Below are positions 44,252-54,936 of a DNA stretch of 64,000 nucleotides, in pieces. Position numbers and translations under genes: made by a program. Under the pieces are notes generated by a model. That model was not told the DNA's origin and searched no databases. It saw only the letters and a program-made list of their open reading frames with translations. The DNA is from Skermanella mucosa (lineage in GTDB: Bacteria > Pseudomonadota > Alphaproteobacteria > Azospirillales > Azospirillaceae), in NCBI RefSeq assembly GCF_016765655.2, contig NZ_CP086106.1:2910501-2974500 (forward strand), given 5' to 3'. The stretch's first letter is position 1; each line of letters opens with the position of its first letter.

Positions 44252-44609
44252 AACGTTGCCTCGACGATGCCGACGGGATCCTGACTTGCCGGCCGCCGCT
44301 CGGCCATGGCCAGGCGGAAACCGACGAGCGGACGCGCCGATGTGGGTTTGCGCCTGGCTTATCCCACTGGCGGATGGCGGAACTTTGACAGGGCGGTGCC
44401 GGACGCCGCCCGCATCATTCCCGATCCGCTTTTCTTCCGGCGGAATTCGCCTTGGCGACCGCCGACACAAACTTGCGAAGGGTGCGGCTGCCCGTTTCAA
44501 ACCTGGTCGATACCATCTTCCCTGCGTCGAACCATTCCCGGGACGATCGTCCCGGGGCGATTCATCCGACGGCAGGCGTGATGATCCGTCGTGGAGACAG
44601 GACCCCGCT
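44252..44609. other. Gap between gspD and gspK
   Basis: There are 358 bp between two minus-strand T2SS genes with no supported coding sequence. It contains a perfect 20-bp palindrome (44537-44556) 54 bp downstream of the gspD stop and could hold a separate promoter for gspK. Confidence 0.45.
44537..44556. repeat. Perfect 20-bp palindrome downstream of gspD
   Basis: CCCGGGACGATCGTCCCGGG equals its own reverse complement with no spacer. No T-run follows. It is consistent with a dimeric regulator site or a transcript-end hairpin. Confidence 0.8.
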
Positions 44610-46913
44610 TCACTGGACCGGAAGCCCCTGCCCAGTGCCCTGGATCGGCTCCCTGTAGACGACCGGCAGCAGCGCCTGCATGCGAGACCGCAGTTCGTTG
44701 GTCATGTCGCGGGCATCCTGGGTAGATTGCACGATCCGGGGCCGCAGCAGGATAAGCAGCTCGGTGCGCCGAACGTCGGTCGACCTGGTACCGAACAGCG
44801 GCCCGACGACCGGCAGCCTCGACAAGTAGGGGACGCCGTCCATGCCGGCGGTGGCACCGTCGCGGATCAGGCCGCCCAGGCCGATCGTCTCGCCGCTCCT
44901 GACGGCCACCGTGCTGGCGATCCGGCGCTGGGCGATCGTCGGGGCATCGATCTCGGATGTGGTCGTCACCGTCGCCTCGGAGACGTTCTGCTCGATCTCC
45001 ATCCGGACCATGCCGCCCTCGTTGACCCGCGGGACCACCTGGAGGGTGACGCCGGTATCGACGTACTGGACCGAGTTGACGATCGGCGCGTCGGGATTGA
45101 CGACGCTGACCGCCTGCTGGACGGGGATCGGCACGCTGTCGCCGACCTGGAGAAGCGCCGTCTGGTTGGTCAGCGCCAGGACCTGGGGCGACGAGATCAC
45201 CCGCACGTCCGTGACCGATTCCAGCGCGCGCAGGACGACCCGCGCGTCCGGCGTGTTGAAGGCGACGGCGAAGCCCGGCAGCGCCGGCTGGGGCGTCGCA
45301 CTGGCGCTTTGGCTCAGCAGGGCCTGGAAATTGCCGCTGTTGAAGAACCACTGCAACCCGTACTGGAGCGTATCGTTGAGGGTCACCTCGGCGATGGTCG
45401 CCTCGATCAGCACCTGGAGCGGCTGGGTGTCGAGCTGGCGGAGCGCGTTCTCGATGCGCCGGTACTGCTGCCGGGTGCCCTGGACGATCAGTGCGTTCCG
45501 GCTGTCGTCGGCGATGATCCGCAGGCCCGGTGCCGCCACGGCCGTGAAGCCGCTGCCCTGCCCCTGCCCGCTCCCGTCGAACCCGCCGCCGAACCCGGAG
45601 CCGCCCTGGCCGCCGAAACCGCCGCCGCCCAGGGGATCGCCGCCGAGTCCCCCCTGTCCGCCCTGCCCCAGTCCGCCCTGGCCAAGACCTCCTTGACCCA
45701 GACCGCCCTGGCCCAAGCCGCCCTGCCCCAGCCCTCCCTGGCCGGACGATCCGCCCTGCCCACGGCGGGTCAGGCTGGACTGGGCGAGCTGGCGCGACTG
45801 GAGCCCGGGGGCCAATCCCCCGATCTGCTGGCCGGTCTGCTCGGCGCCGAAGATCTGGCCCAGCGCCGTGGCGAGGTCGGCCGCCCTGCCGTTCTGGACG
45901 GGATAGACGAACAGCTCCGGATCGGACCCGCCGCCCTCCTGGTCCAGGCGCTCGGCCCAGTTGAGCATGCGGTCGATCATGTCGGCGTTGCGCGTCACGA
46001 TCACCAGGGCGCTCATGCGCTCGACCGGCACGAAGCGAACCTCCTCGTTCCCCTCCTCCGATCCGAAGATCGCCGTCAATTCCTCGGCCATCGCTGCGGG
46101 AGCCGCGTAGCGGAGCGGCTTCAGCGCGAAGGACATGCCCTGCAGCTGGTCAAGGTCGATCGCCTGCACGGTCGCTTCCATCAGGTCCAGCTGCGGCTGC
46201 GATCCGGCCAGCACCATGATGTTGCGCTTGGGATCGACCGAGACCACGGCACCCCGGGGCGTCAGCGGGGCCAGCAGCTCGGACGCCTTGGCGGCCTCGA
46301 TGTGCCGCAACGGAAGGACCCGGACCCCCATTCCCGGTCCGCCGCCAAGGGCCGGGCCGTTGGTAAGGCCGGATTCCGCCGGAACCACCTGGTAACCGTT
46401 GGGGAAAGGAACCAGCGACACGCCATGCATCTGGAGCACGCGCTCGACCAGCGGCAGGACGTCGGCCCGCGGGATCGCCCCGCGCGTGTCGACGCTCACG
46501 GTTCCCTCGATCCGCGGATCGACCGCATAGGTCAGTCCGAGAATGTCGCCGAGCACGGCGCGCGCGAACTCCCTGATGTCGGTGTCCGGGAAGTTCAGCT
46601 CCACGCTCTCGCCGGACGGCGACGGCCGGGTGGAGGTCGCGGGCATCTGGATGCGCAGGCCGCCCCGCTCGACATAGGTCGGTCGCCTCGGCGGTTCTTC
46701 CCGGCCGCCGGCGGCAGGCCCGAGCCCCCCGGGTGGAACGAGCGACGTCGGCTGACCCGATGTTCCGCCGTCCGGGCGCATCAGCTCGGACATCCGTTCG
46801 TCCAGGTTGTTCCGCGCCGTACCTTGCGCGCATCCCGCCAGAAGGGCCAGGACGGCACAGGCAGAAATTCCCAGTCTGAAACCGGATGGAGCGGGTCTTT
46901 GCTGTGTCGTCAT
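44610..46913 (-). CDS. gspD: Type II secretion secretin GspD (lipoprotein)
   Basis: The protein has 767 residues. Lipoprotein signal with lipobox LLAGC near residue 28. N0 domain (VELNFPDTDIREFARAVLGDILGLTYAVDP), N1-N3 modules and secretin core (VISSPQVLALTNQTALLQVGDSVPIP at about 510-535; IGLGGLIRDGAT and GVPYLSRLPVVGPLFG near the C-terminus). A glycine/glutamine-rich insert with GQGGL repeats lies in the N3 region. It forms the outer-membrane channel. The lipobox means it can reach the outer membrane with or without a pilotin; no gspS is seen. The ATG at 46913 was chosen because it starts the lipoprotein signal. Confidence 0.95.
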   Translation of the reverse strand: MTTQQRPAPSGFRLGISACAVLALLAGCAQGTARNNLDERMSELMRPDGGTSGQPTSLVPPGGLGPAAGGREEPPRRPTYVERGGLRIQMPATSTRPSPSGESVELNFPDTDIREFARAVLGDILGLTYAVDPRIEGTVSVDTRGAIPRADVLPLVERVLQMHGVSLVPFPNGYQVVPAESGLTNGPALGGGPGMGVRVLPLRHIEAAKASELLAPLTPRGAVVSVDPKRNIMVLAGSQPQLDLMEATVQAIDLDQLQGMSFALKPLRYAAPAAMAEELTAIFGSEEGNEEVRFVPVERMSALVIVTRNADMIDRMLNWAERLDQEGGGSDPELFVYPVQNGRAADLATALGQIFGAEQTGQQIGGLAPGLQSRQLAQSSLTRRGQGGSSGQGGLGQGGLGQGGLGQGGLGQGGLGQGGQGGLGGDPLGGGGFGGQGGSGFGGGFDGSGQGQGSGFTAVAAPGLRIIADDSRNALIVQGTRQQYRRIENALRQLDTQPLQVLIEATIAEVTLNDTLQYGLQWFFNSGNFQALLSQSASATPQPALPGFAVAFNTPDARVVLRALESVTDVRVISSPQVLALTNQTALLQVGDSVPIPVQQAVSVVNPDAPIVNSVQYVDTGVTLQVVPRVNEGGMVRMEIEQNVSEATVTTTSEIDAPTIAQRRIASTVAVRSGETIGLGGLIRDGATAGMDGVPYLSRLPVVGPLFGTRSTDVRRTELLILLRPRIVQSTQDARDMTNELRSRMQALLPVVYREPIQGTGQGLPVQ
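45655..45760. repeat. Imperfect 15-bp tandem repeats in gspD (GQGGL units)
   Basis: About six consecutive 15-bp units encode GQGGL/GLGQG in the secretin N3 region, with synonymous and minor changes. The repeat lengthens a flexible loop facing the periplasmic vestibule. Confidence 0.8.
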
Positions 46914-47480
46914 CGATCGTTCACCGACTAAAAGCAACCAGGGTTCAAGGGAAGACCTGTGTCGGAAACCGAAACTTCCGTCGGTCACCGAGGCTTGCAC
47001 TCACCGATGGTACCGGTTCATTTGTTCTATCACTCATGATCCGGTCACAAGGAAAACTCATCGGAAGGGTAGTGGAGGTAGGTTCCGTCACTCTTGCTGG
47101 GAACCCCTAAGCGTCGGTCGAAAACCAAAGATGTCCATCGCAGGAGTGAATGGGAAAAAGGAGTAGCTCCAGACTGGTCTCCCGGGCTCAACGTCTTGCA
47201 CGGCTTGGTTCACCAGTGGCGCGTACTTCATCGGCTCCTCCGCCTCAGCAATGTTTTCCCATTGCGTTCGGCCGGAAGTATCCTGGACAGTGCCGCCCCG
47301 AATCGGCACGGCGACTCCCCGGACGCTGGAAAATGCATGCCGGCGTCCGACGTGACCAGTACATCTTTAGGCACAATTTGTAAGATCCGGTCCGGAAGAC
47401 CCGCCGGGAAGCGCAGACCCGGCAAGGCGGAACGGCATAAGGCGGGAATAAATTCGACCATTGACCGTCAGCACACGGGT
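46914..47480. other. Divergent promoter region between gspD and prepilin peptidase
   Basis: There are 567 bp with open frames but no recognisable protein; frames continue upstream of the peptidase but lack family similarity. Promoters for gspD-gspK (minus) and the peptidase-gspE-gspF operon (plus) must lie here. No operator could be identified. Confidence 0.4.
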
Positions 47481-48202
47481 ATGATCGCGCCCATGAAGCG
47501 CATATGCGCGTCCACGACAAGGGGGCCGGACAGGCAGGTGGAAGGGTTGGAATTGCTCCTGATCGCATCGGCACCGCTGTTCGGCGGCATCGTCGGCATC
47601 CTGGTGGACCGCTACCCCGCTTCGCCGGATGAGGATGACGCGTGCCCGGCCGCCGCCGGCCGGCCGGCCGCCCTGCGCAGCCTCCATCCCGCCCTGGAGG
47701 CCGCCTGCACCTTGGCGGCCATCCTGGCCGCCGTGCTCTTGCCGATGCCGCTGTCGGCCTTCGCCGCCGTCCTGGGCTGGACCCTGCTCGGCTTGGCGCT
47801 GATCGACCTGCGCCACCTCGAAGTTCCGGACGCCGTTTCCCTTCCGTTGATCCCCGCCGGCCTCGCGGCGACCTGGTGGGTCGAGCCGCAGGCCGTCCCG
47901 GCCCATGCCGCCGCCGCCGCCCTGGGCGCCGGCGCCATCTGGCTGCTGGGAGCGGCCTACCGCCGGGTCCGCGGGCATGAGGGCATCGGCGGCGGCGACG
48001 TCCGGCTGTTCGCCGTGGCCGGTGCCTGGGTCGGGCTGGCGGCCCTGCCGAGCGTCCTGTTCCTGTCCGGCGTCTTCGGCCTGCTCGCCGCGGCATTCCT
48101 CGTCCGCGGCGGCTGGGTAGAACGGGACGGCCGCATTCCCTTCGTCCCTGCATTGTCCGCCGCATTGTGGGTGGTTTTCCTCGTTCCCGAACTGGTGCAG
48201 CC

Positions 48203-48206
<4 letters not shown>
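47481..48206 (+). CDS. gspO: Prepilin peptidase (A24 aspartyl protease), no methylase domain
   Basis: The protein has about 241 residues with about six membrane helices. Catalytic Asp motifs are LIDLRHLEVPDAVSLP and the GxGD motif GIGGGDVRLFAVAG. The N-terminal CxxC zinc/methyltransferase domain of full PilD/GspO is missing, leaving a short APLFGGIVGILVDRYP remnant of the first helix. It cleaves GspG/H/I/J/K leaders. The start is uncertain among ATG 47481, ATG 47493 and GTG near 47538. It overlaps gspE by four bases. Confidence 0.88.
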
Positions 48207-49926
<1,720 letters not shown>

Positions 49927-49927
<1 letters not shown>

Positions 49928-51132
49928 TGCCGCTCTTCCAGTTCGAGGCGGTCGAGCGCGACGGCAAGATCGCCGTCGGCACCCTCAGCGCCGCGGACAG
50001 CGAGGCGGTTGCGCGCCAGCTCCAGGAGCGCGGCGCCGTGCCGCTCCGGATCGAGACCGGCCAGGCCGCTGCCGGTGGATTCGCAGGCAGCCGCAAGTCG
50101 CTGCCGGCCGCCAAGCTTTCGCGTTTCGCCCGCGAACTGGCGCTCCTGCTGGATGCCGGCCTCCGGCTGGACCAGGCGCTGGCGTCGGTCGCCCGGTCGC
50201 GCGACCTGAAGTCGATGGCGCCGGCGCTGACCGTGGTGCTGGAGCAGGTCCGCGCCGGCATCCCCTTCAGCGAGGCGCTGGAGCAGCGACCGGAACTGGC
50301 GCCGCCCTACGCGATCGGTATGATCCGCGCCGGGGAGGCGGCCGGCGCGCTCGCCACCATCCTGCGCAGCCTCGCCGAACTGGCCGACCGGCGGGCAAGG
50401 TCCGCCAAGGCGGTCCGCGCCGCACTGACCTATCCCGCGATCCTGGCGGTCACGGCCGCCGTTTCGATCGGTACCCTGTTCACCGTCGTCCTGCCCCAGC
50501 TCGAACCGCTGTTCGACGGCGCCGGGGACCGGCTGCCGACCATGACCGTCGTGGTGCTGGAGGCCAGCCGCCTGTTCCGGGAATACGGGCTCTACGCGCT
50601 GGCCGCCCTGGTCGCAGCCGCCATCGCCGTCCGCGTCTCGGTCAACGCTCCGGAGACGCGCCGCGCCCTGCACGGGCTGCTGCTGCGGGCTCCCGTGGCC
50701 GGCGGCCTGATCCGCCGGATCGAGGGCGGCCGGTTCGCCCGCCTGTTCTCCACCCTGATCGGCGCCGGCCTGCCGGCCGCGAACGCGCTGGAGCTGGCCC
50801 GGGGCGGCGCCACCAACATGGCGTTCGCCGATGCCCTGAAGGATGTCCGGGGAGCCCTGGTCGAAGGCCGCGGCATCGCCGAGCCGCTGGCCGCCACCCG
50901 TATCTTTCCGGCCGTCCTGCTGGACCTGGCCCGCGTCGGCGAGGAGAGCGGGCGACTGGGCGAAGTCCTGGGCCACGCCGCCAACATCCTGGAGGAGGAG
51001 GTCGAGAGCGAGATCCAGCGCGGCATCGCCCTGCTGGCGCCGCTCCTGACCATCGGCCTGGGCGGCGTGATCGCCTTCATCATCGCGTCCGTCGTCATGG
51101 CGATCCTCAGCATGAACTCGATAGCCATGTAA
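49927..51132 (+). CDS. gspF: Type II secretion inner-membrane platform protein GspF
   Basis: The protein has 401 residues. Two GspF domains, each with a cytoplasmic helical bundle and membrane helix: KLSRFARELALLLDAGLRLDQAL with AIGMIRAGEAAGALATIL, and FARLFSTLIGAGLPAANALELA with DLARVGEESGRLGEVLG. Three membrane segments (about 175, 225 and 375). It is the platform around which GspE works. Last gene of this block; a stem-loop follows at once. Confidence 0.95.
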
Positions 51133-51158
51133 AAGGGCGCTCCGGAAGGGGCGCCCTT
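51133..51158. terminator. Stem-loop between convergent gspF and PepSY genes
   Basis: AAGGGCGC pairs with GCGCCCTT around a 10-base loop, 1 bp after the gspF stop and 11 bp before the stop of the convergent PepSY gene. No strong T-run, so a weak bidirectional terminator. Confidence 0.6.
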
Positions 51159-51168
51159 CGGCGCGGGA

Positions 51169-52533
51169 TCACGCCGTCGCCGGCCGGCGCCGCGCGGCGA
51201 CCAGCAGGTAGTCGAGGACGGCCATGACGACCAAGGAGATCCCGACCAGCGGGAACAAGACCCCGCCGATCATCAGGATCGCCAGCACGCCGCGCAGGGC
51301 ACCCCGGTCCGCCGGCATGGGCGGCACGCCGAGCGAGCCGCCCGGGCGGCGCTTCCACCACATGACCCCGGCGGAGACCGACAGCAGGACGATCGCCAGG
51401 CAGACCACGAGCATGACGATCTGGTTCGCGACGCCGAACTCCTGGCCCATGTGGACATTGATGCCCCATTCCAGCGCCCGGCCGAGCGGGCCGTAGTCGG
51501 CATAGCTCATGTCGATCAGCGGCTTGCCCGTGTACTGGTCCAGGTGGACCACCCGCTGCTGCGACAGGTCGTCCGGATAGGCCGAGGCGCTGTAGACGCC
51601 CTTCGGCCCGCCGGGCAGGCCGACCGCGTAGCCGGGCGCCATGCCCAGCCGGTCGAACGCCGCGACCGCACCATCCAGCCCGATGGAGCCGCCACCGGCC
51701 GGGGCGGATTCGGGCATGCGCGCCTGCTCCAGCGACCAGCTCGTCGGTCCCGACACATGCGCCAGATGCTCGTCCGACATCGGCACGTCGACCCGGACTC
51801 CTGCCGGATAGCCGAAGTTGGAGCCGTTGGCCCATCGGTTGACATAGTCGCCCCAATAGGCGGACCACGGCATTCCGGTGACGGCCAGGAACACGATGAA
51901 GGCGCCGACGAAGATCCCGGTCACGGCGTGCAGGTCGCGCCAGAACACTCGCTGGCGCCGGTTTCCCCGGACTGTCACGACGCCGCCCTCCCGGCCGCGT
52001 GGCCACCAGAGATAGATCCCGGTGCCGACCAGCAGGATCGTCCAGCCGCCGACGATCTCGATGACGCCGTTGGCCACCGGCCCGAACCAGGCGAGGCTGT
52101 GCAGCTGGCGGACCACCCACATGACCGAACCCTTGTCGGGGATATCGCCGAGCACCCGTCCGGAATAGGGATCGACGAACACCGATACCTTGCCGGCCGC
52201 GGTCTTCACGCCGACCTCCGCGGACGAAAGCGGACCCGCCGGAGGCGTGTACTTCACCGCGGTGCCGGGATAAGCCGCGAGCGCCGCATCGACCAGGGTC
52301 GAAGGCGCCGCCCGCTCTCCGGCGCTTGTCTCGACGTATTTCAGATCGTGATAGACGAAGTTGTCGATCTCGTCCCGGAACAGATATGCGGCTCCCGTCA
52401 CCGCCAGGAGGATGAGGAACGGCAGGGCCAGCAGGCCGGCATAGAAGTGCCAGCGCCAGACCGCCCGGTAGACGCTGGTGGACGAGACCGCCGCTGCCCG
52501 CGACGGGACGGGTCCGAGGGAAGTTTCTGTCAT
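51169..52533 (-). CDS. PepSY-associated membrane protein (PiuB-like)
   Basis: The protein has 454 residues with about four to five membrane helices: RWHFYAGLLALPFLILLAVTGAAYLF, VVRQLHSLAWFGPVANGVIEIVGGWTILLVGTGIYLWW (as two segments), DLHAVTGIFVGAFIVFLAVTGMPW and MLVVCLAIVLLSVSAGVMWW. PepSY segments include VFVDPYSGRVLGDIPDKG and RVVHLDQYTGKPLIDM. Conserved His in the helices could bind haem, as in iron-regulated membrane reductases. Such proteins are linked to siderophore or metal reduction. Here it pairs with a DUF2946 gene 73 bp upstream and lies amid copper-enzyme genes, so a copper or iron redox role is inferred. Confidence 0.82.
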   Translation of the reverse strand: MTETSLGPVPSRAAAVSSTSVYRAVWRWHFYAGLLALPFLILLAVTGAAYLFRDEIDNFVYHDLKYVETSAGERAAPSTLVDAALAAYPGTAVKYTPPAGPLSSAEVGVKTAAGKVSVFVDPYSGRVLGDIPDKGSVMWVVRQLHSLAWFGPVANGVIEIVGGWTILLVGTGIYLWWPRGREGGVVTVRGNRRQRVFWRDLHAVTGIFVGAFIVFLAVTGMPWSAYWGDYVNRWANGSNFGYPAGVRVDVPMSDEHLAHVSGPTSWSLEQARMPESAPAGGGSIGLDGAVAAFDRLGMAPGYAVGLPGGPKGVYSASAYPDDLSQQRVVHLDQYTGKPLIDMSYADYGPLGRALEWGINVHMGQEFGVANQIVMLVVCLAIVLLSVSAGVMWWKRRPGGSLGVPPMPADRGALRGVLAILMIGGVLFPLVGISLVVMAVLDYLLVAARRRPATA

Positions 52534-52606
52534 GACTCGATTCCGATGGCATGAGGCACGCGCGCGGGCTGGCTGCCGGGCGCGGCGTCCTCAGTGAATT
52601 TCAGAC

Positions 52607-53101
52607 TCAGCAGGATTGGGGTAGAACCATCGGAGGGGGAGCACGCGGGCGTACCGCCGTCAGGAAATGCCTCGCCGCGGGCGCCTCGGCGCGCCGGGCA
52701 TGGTCCAACCTCGCGGGCTGCGGGCAAGGCTCTACCGCGTGGCCGTCGGCTGCGGGAACCGGCGGAGCCGTTCCAGAGCAGACGGCGCAGAGGTTGCAAG
52801 TCTGCCCGGGCGAACCCTGTCCGGGCTTCTCCTTCGAAACCGGCTGCCGGTCGTGTCCCGCGTGCTGATGTGCCGATGGCGCGTGCACCGGCAGGGCGGC
52901 GGCAAGATGATCGCCGGACGCTGCCGCCGGCGCCGGATGCCGCGCTCCGATGGGCACATGGCCGGCCATGACCAGCTGGGAGAATGCGGCGAACAGCGCC
53001 AGCAGGATTACCGCGGCGTGCAAGCCGTTCCGGCCGGTGGCGGAACGAACTCCGCCCCGCCGCAGGGTAGTGCCGGGAACGTCTCTGCGGGGTTTCGCCA
53101 T
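52607..53101 (-). CDS. DUF2946 family Cys/His-rich membrane-anchored protein
   Basis: The protein has about 164 residues. An N-terminal helix (LHAAVILLALFAAFSQLVMAGHVPIGARHP) is followed by a His-rich linker (APSAHQHAGHDRQ) and TCNLCAVCSG (CxxC-xxC), then a Pro/Ala-rich end. The DUF2946 family is found with copper and TonB-receptor genes and is thought to be metal-linked; no activity is known. It precedes the PepSY gene on the same strand and is divergent from the multicopper oxidase operon. ATG 53128 upstream is an alternative start. Confidence 0.75.
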   Translation of the reverse strand: MAKPRRDVPGTTLRRGGVRSATGRNGLHAAVILLALFAAFSQLVMAGHVPIGARHPAPAAASGDHLAAALPVHAPSAHQHAGHDRQPVSKEKPGQGSPGQTCNLCAVCSGTAPPVPAADGHAVEPCPQPARLDHARRAEAPAARHFLTAVRPRAPPPMVLPQSC

Positions 53102-53649
53102 CGATCGGTTTGCCTGACGATCCGCCAATAAAGTCGGTGGGATAGGTCCAGGACGAGTGGTCTACCGGAATTATTCCGCCTCCACGACCAGAATCAGGGA
53201 GCGATCCTTCCCGATCCGTGCCCGCTGGGCCGCGCCCGCCGGATGTCCAGGACCCGAAAGGTGGAGACCCAACCACATGAAGGGACAACTCACTATAACC
53301 GTCGGAAAGAAATCTCCCCTGGAGCGGTACTCCCTGGAATTACGGGAATATGGATTCATCCGGTACGTCATCTTCACGAACACGACGCAGAGATGCCGAG
53401 GTCGATGTGTCCGGAAGTCGGATAGACAACGGTCCCATCAACACTCTAGTCCGGAGGCACGAAAAAGTTTGAATCTCGACTTTGTTTTTTCACCGTAAAG
53501 TATAAATCGCTTCTTCTGACGTGCTCGCAAGTTAACAGCGACCGGTCAAAGAAAAATTTACCAATTCGATCCAGACGGAACAGAGGAATTCCTTTGTCCG
53601 ATCGTCCGAACGCGTGCCGTTCTGAGCAGAATTCAAGGAGTAAGAACTA
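53102..53649. other. Divergent promoter region before the multicopper oxidase operon
   Basis: There are 548 bp without a supported gene. The right half (about 53455-53520) is A/T-rich, with TATAAATC at 53501, and is a likely promoter for the oxidase operon. AAGGAGTAAGA just before 53650 is its ribosome-binding site. No copper-operator consensus was recognised. Confidence 0.45.
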
Positions 53650-54828
53650 ATGCGCAGGCGCGAATTCCTCAAGTACGGCAGTGCCATGGCGGCGTTTGCC
53701 ACGGTTTCGACCTCCCTTCCGGCGATCCTTTCAGCGCAGACCTCCGAGGATGCGCCGACCGGCGAAGAGGCCGATTTCGACCTGGAGATCGTCGATGTCG
53801 ATGTCGAGCTGATCGACGGCAGCATCGTCCCGATGTACGCCTTCGCCCCCACCGGCAAGGAGCCATCCATTCCCGGCCCCATTCTCCGGGTGACCCAGGG
53901 CGATACCGTCCGCATCGATATCCGAAACTCCAGCACCCGACCGCACGGCTTCCAGATCGTCGGCCAGACCAACGCGGTCGTCTCCGGGCTGGCTCCCGCC
54001 GACGGCGACGGCGAAGACAAGATGCGGATCGAGTTCGTCGCGACGAAGCCGGGAACCTACTTCTACGTCGATGGCGACAATTCCCCGATCAACCGGGTGC
54101 TCGGCCTGCACGGGGCGCTGATCGTGGAGCCGAAGAACGGCTATGCCGACGGCAAGAACCGAAAGAAGCCGATGCCCTACGCGCCGGGCGCCGCGACACC
54201 CGCCATGAAGTCGCTGTTCACGGCGCTCGGCGAGTCGACGATCGACGGCGAACCCGCCCGCTTCCCGGGCAAGCCATGGCAGAAGGGACGGGAGTATGTC
54301 TGGATCTTCAACCAGATAGACCCGGCCATGTGCCGTCGGATCGGCGGCGGGGAGCTTGTCACCCCAGCCGAGTTCGAGAGCCAGTTCCATCCTCGGTACT
54401 TCACGATCAACGGCCTGTGCGGGCTCGACTCCGCCCATGACAAGGCGACCTGCCCGACCGGGCACGCCGGCGAGCCGGCGCTGATCCGCTGCATGAATGC
54501 CGGACTGGCGACCCACAGCCCGCATATCCACGGCAACCATGTCTTCGTGCTGACCGAGAGCAACAAGAACGGTCTGCCGATCTACCAGACCAGCCTGAAC
54601 GAGCACGATGTCTGGACCATGCCGCCGATGATGATCAAGGACGTCCTGCTCCCCTACACGGCGCCGCCGGACGTGCCGCCGGCTCCCTGGAAGATGGTCC
54701 AGGAGAAGTACCCGTTGCGCTACCCGATGCACTGCCACAACGAGATCTCCCAGACCTCCGCCGGCGGCTCCTATCCGATGGGGTTGGTCACGGACTGGCA
54801 TATCGACGGACCGGTGGCCACCAGCTGA
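53650..54828 (+). CDS. Multicopper-oxidase-like protein A (Tat-exported; C-terminal copper motifs only)
   Basis: The protein has 392 residues. A Tat signal (MRRREFLKYGSAMAAFATVS) is cut near AQTS at about 31. Cupredoxin domain 1 (about 40-165) has only RPHGFQIVG (His99) where HxHG is expected, and FYVDGDNSP where HCH or HSH would be, so it lacks a full copper set. Domain 2 has motif 3, HSPHIHGNH (His289, 292, 294, 297), and motif 4, MHCHNEISQ (His361-Cys362-His363). The downstream neighbour (protein B) has the opposite pattern. Alone, A could not build a standard trinuclear site. It is first in a run with protein B, SCO and gspL/M/C, suggesting folded export by Tat and then T2SS (inference). 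Confidence 0.85.
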   Translation: MRRREFLKYGSAMAAFATVSTSLPAILSAQTSEDAPTGEEADFDLEIVDVDVELIDGSIVPMYAFAPTGKEPSIPGPILRVTQGDTVRIDIRNSSTRPHGFQIVGQTNAVVSGLAPADGDGEDKMRIEFVATKPGTYFYVDGDNSPINRVLGLHGALIVEPKNGYADGKNRKKPMPYAPGAATPAMKSLFTALGESTIDGEPARFPGKPWQKGREYVWIFNQIDPAMCRRIGGGELVTPAEFESQFHPRYFTINGLCGLDSAHDKATCPTGHAGEPALIRCMNAGLATHSPHIHGNHVFVLTESNKNGLPIYQTSLNEHDVWTMPPMMIKDVLLPYTAPPDVPPAPWKMVQEKYPLRYPMHCHNEISQTSAGGSYPMGLVTDWHIDGPVATS

Positions 54829-54936
54829 GTCACCGTCCCCGCCGATACGCAAAACCCTGGTTCAACCGACAGCACGGCTGCACGGACATTCCGACACGCC
54901 GAGCGGCGAAGTCCCGAGCGCCCTGGAGAGCTGAGA

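Noticed and set aside
43470-46931. 1153-codon frame opposite gspK and gspD
   Set aside because: Shadow of the secretin and pseudopilin genes on the other strand; no domain of its own.
47094-47480. N-terminal extension of the prepilin peptidase carrying a methylase domain
   Set aside because: The upstream in-frame sequence lacks the paired CxxC motifs and family similarity; it reads like intergenic DNA.
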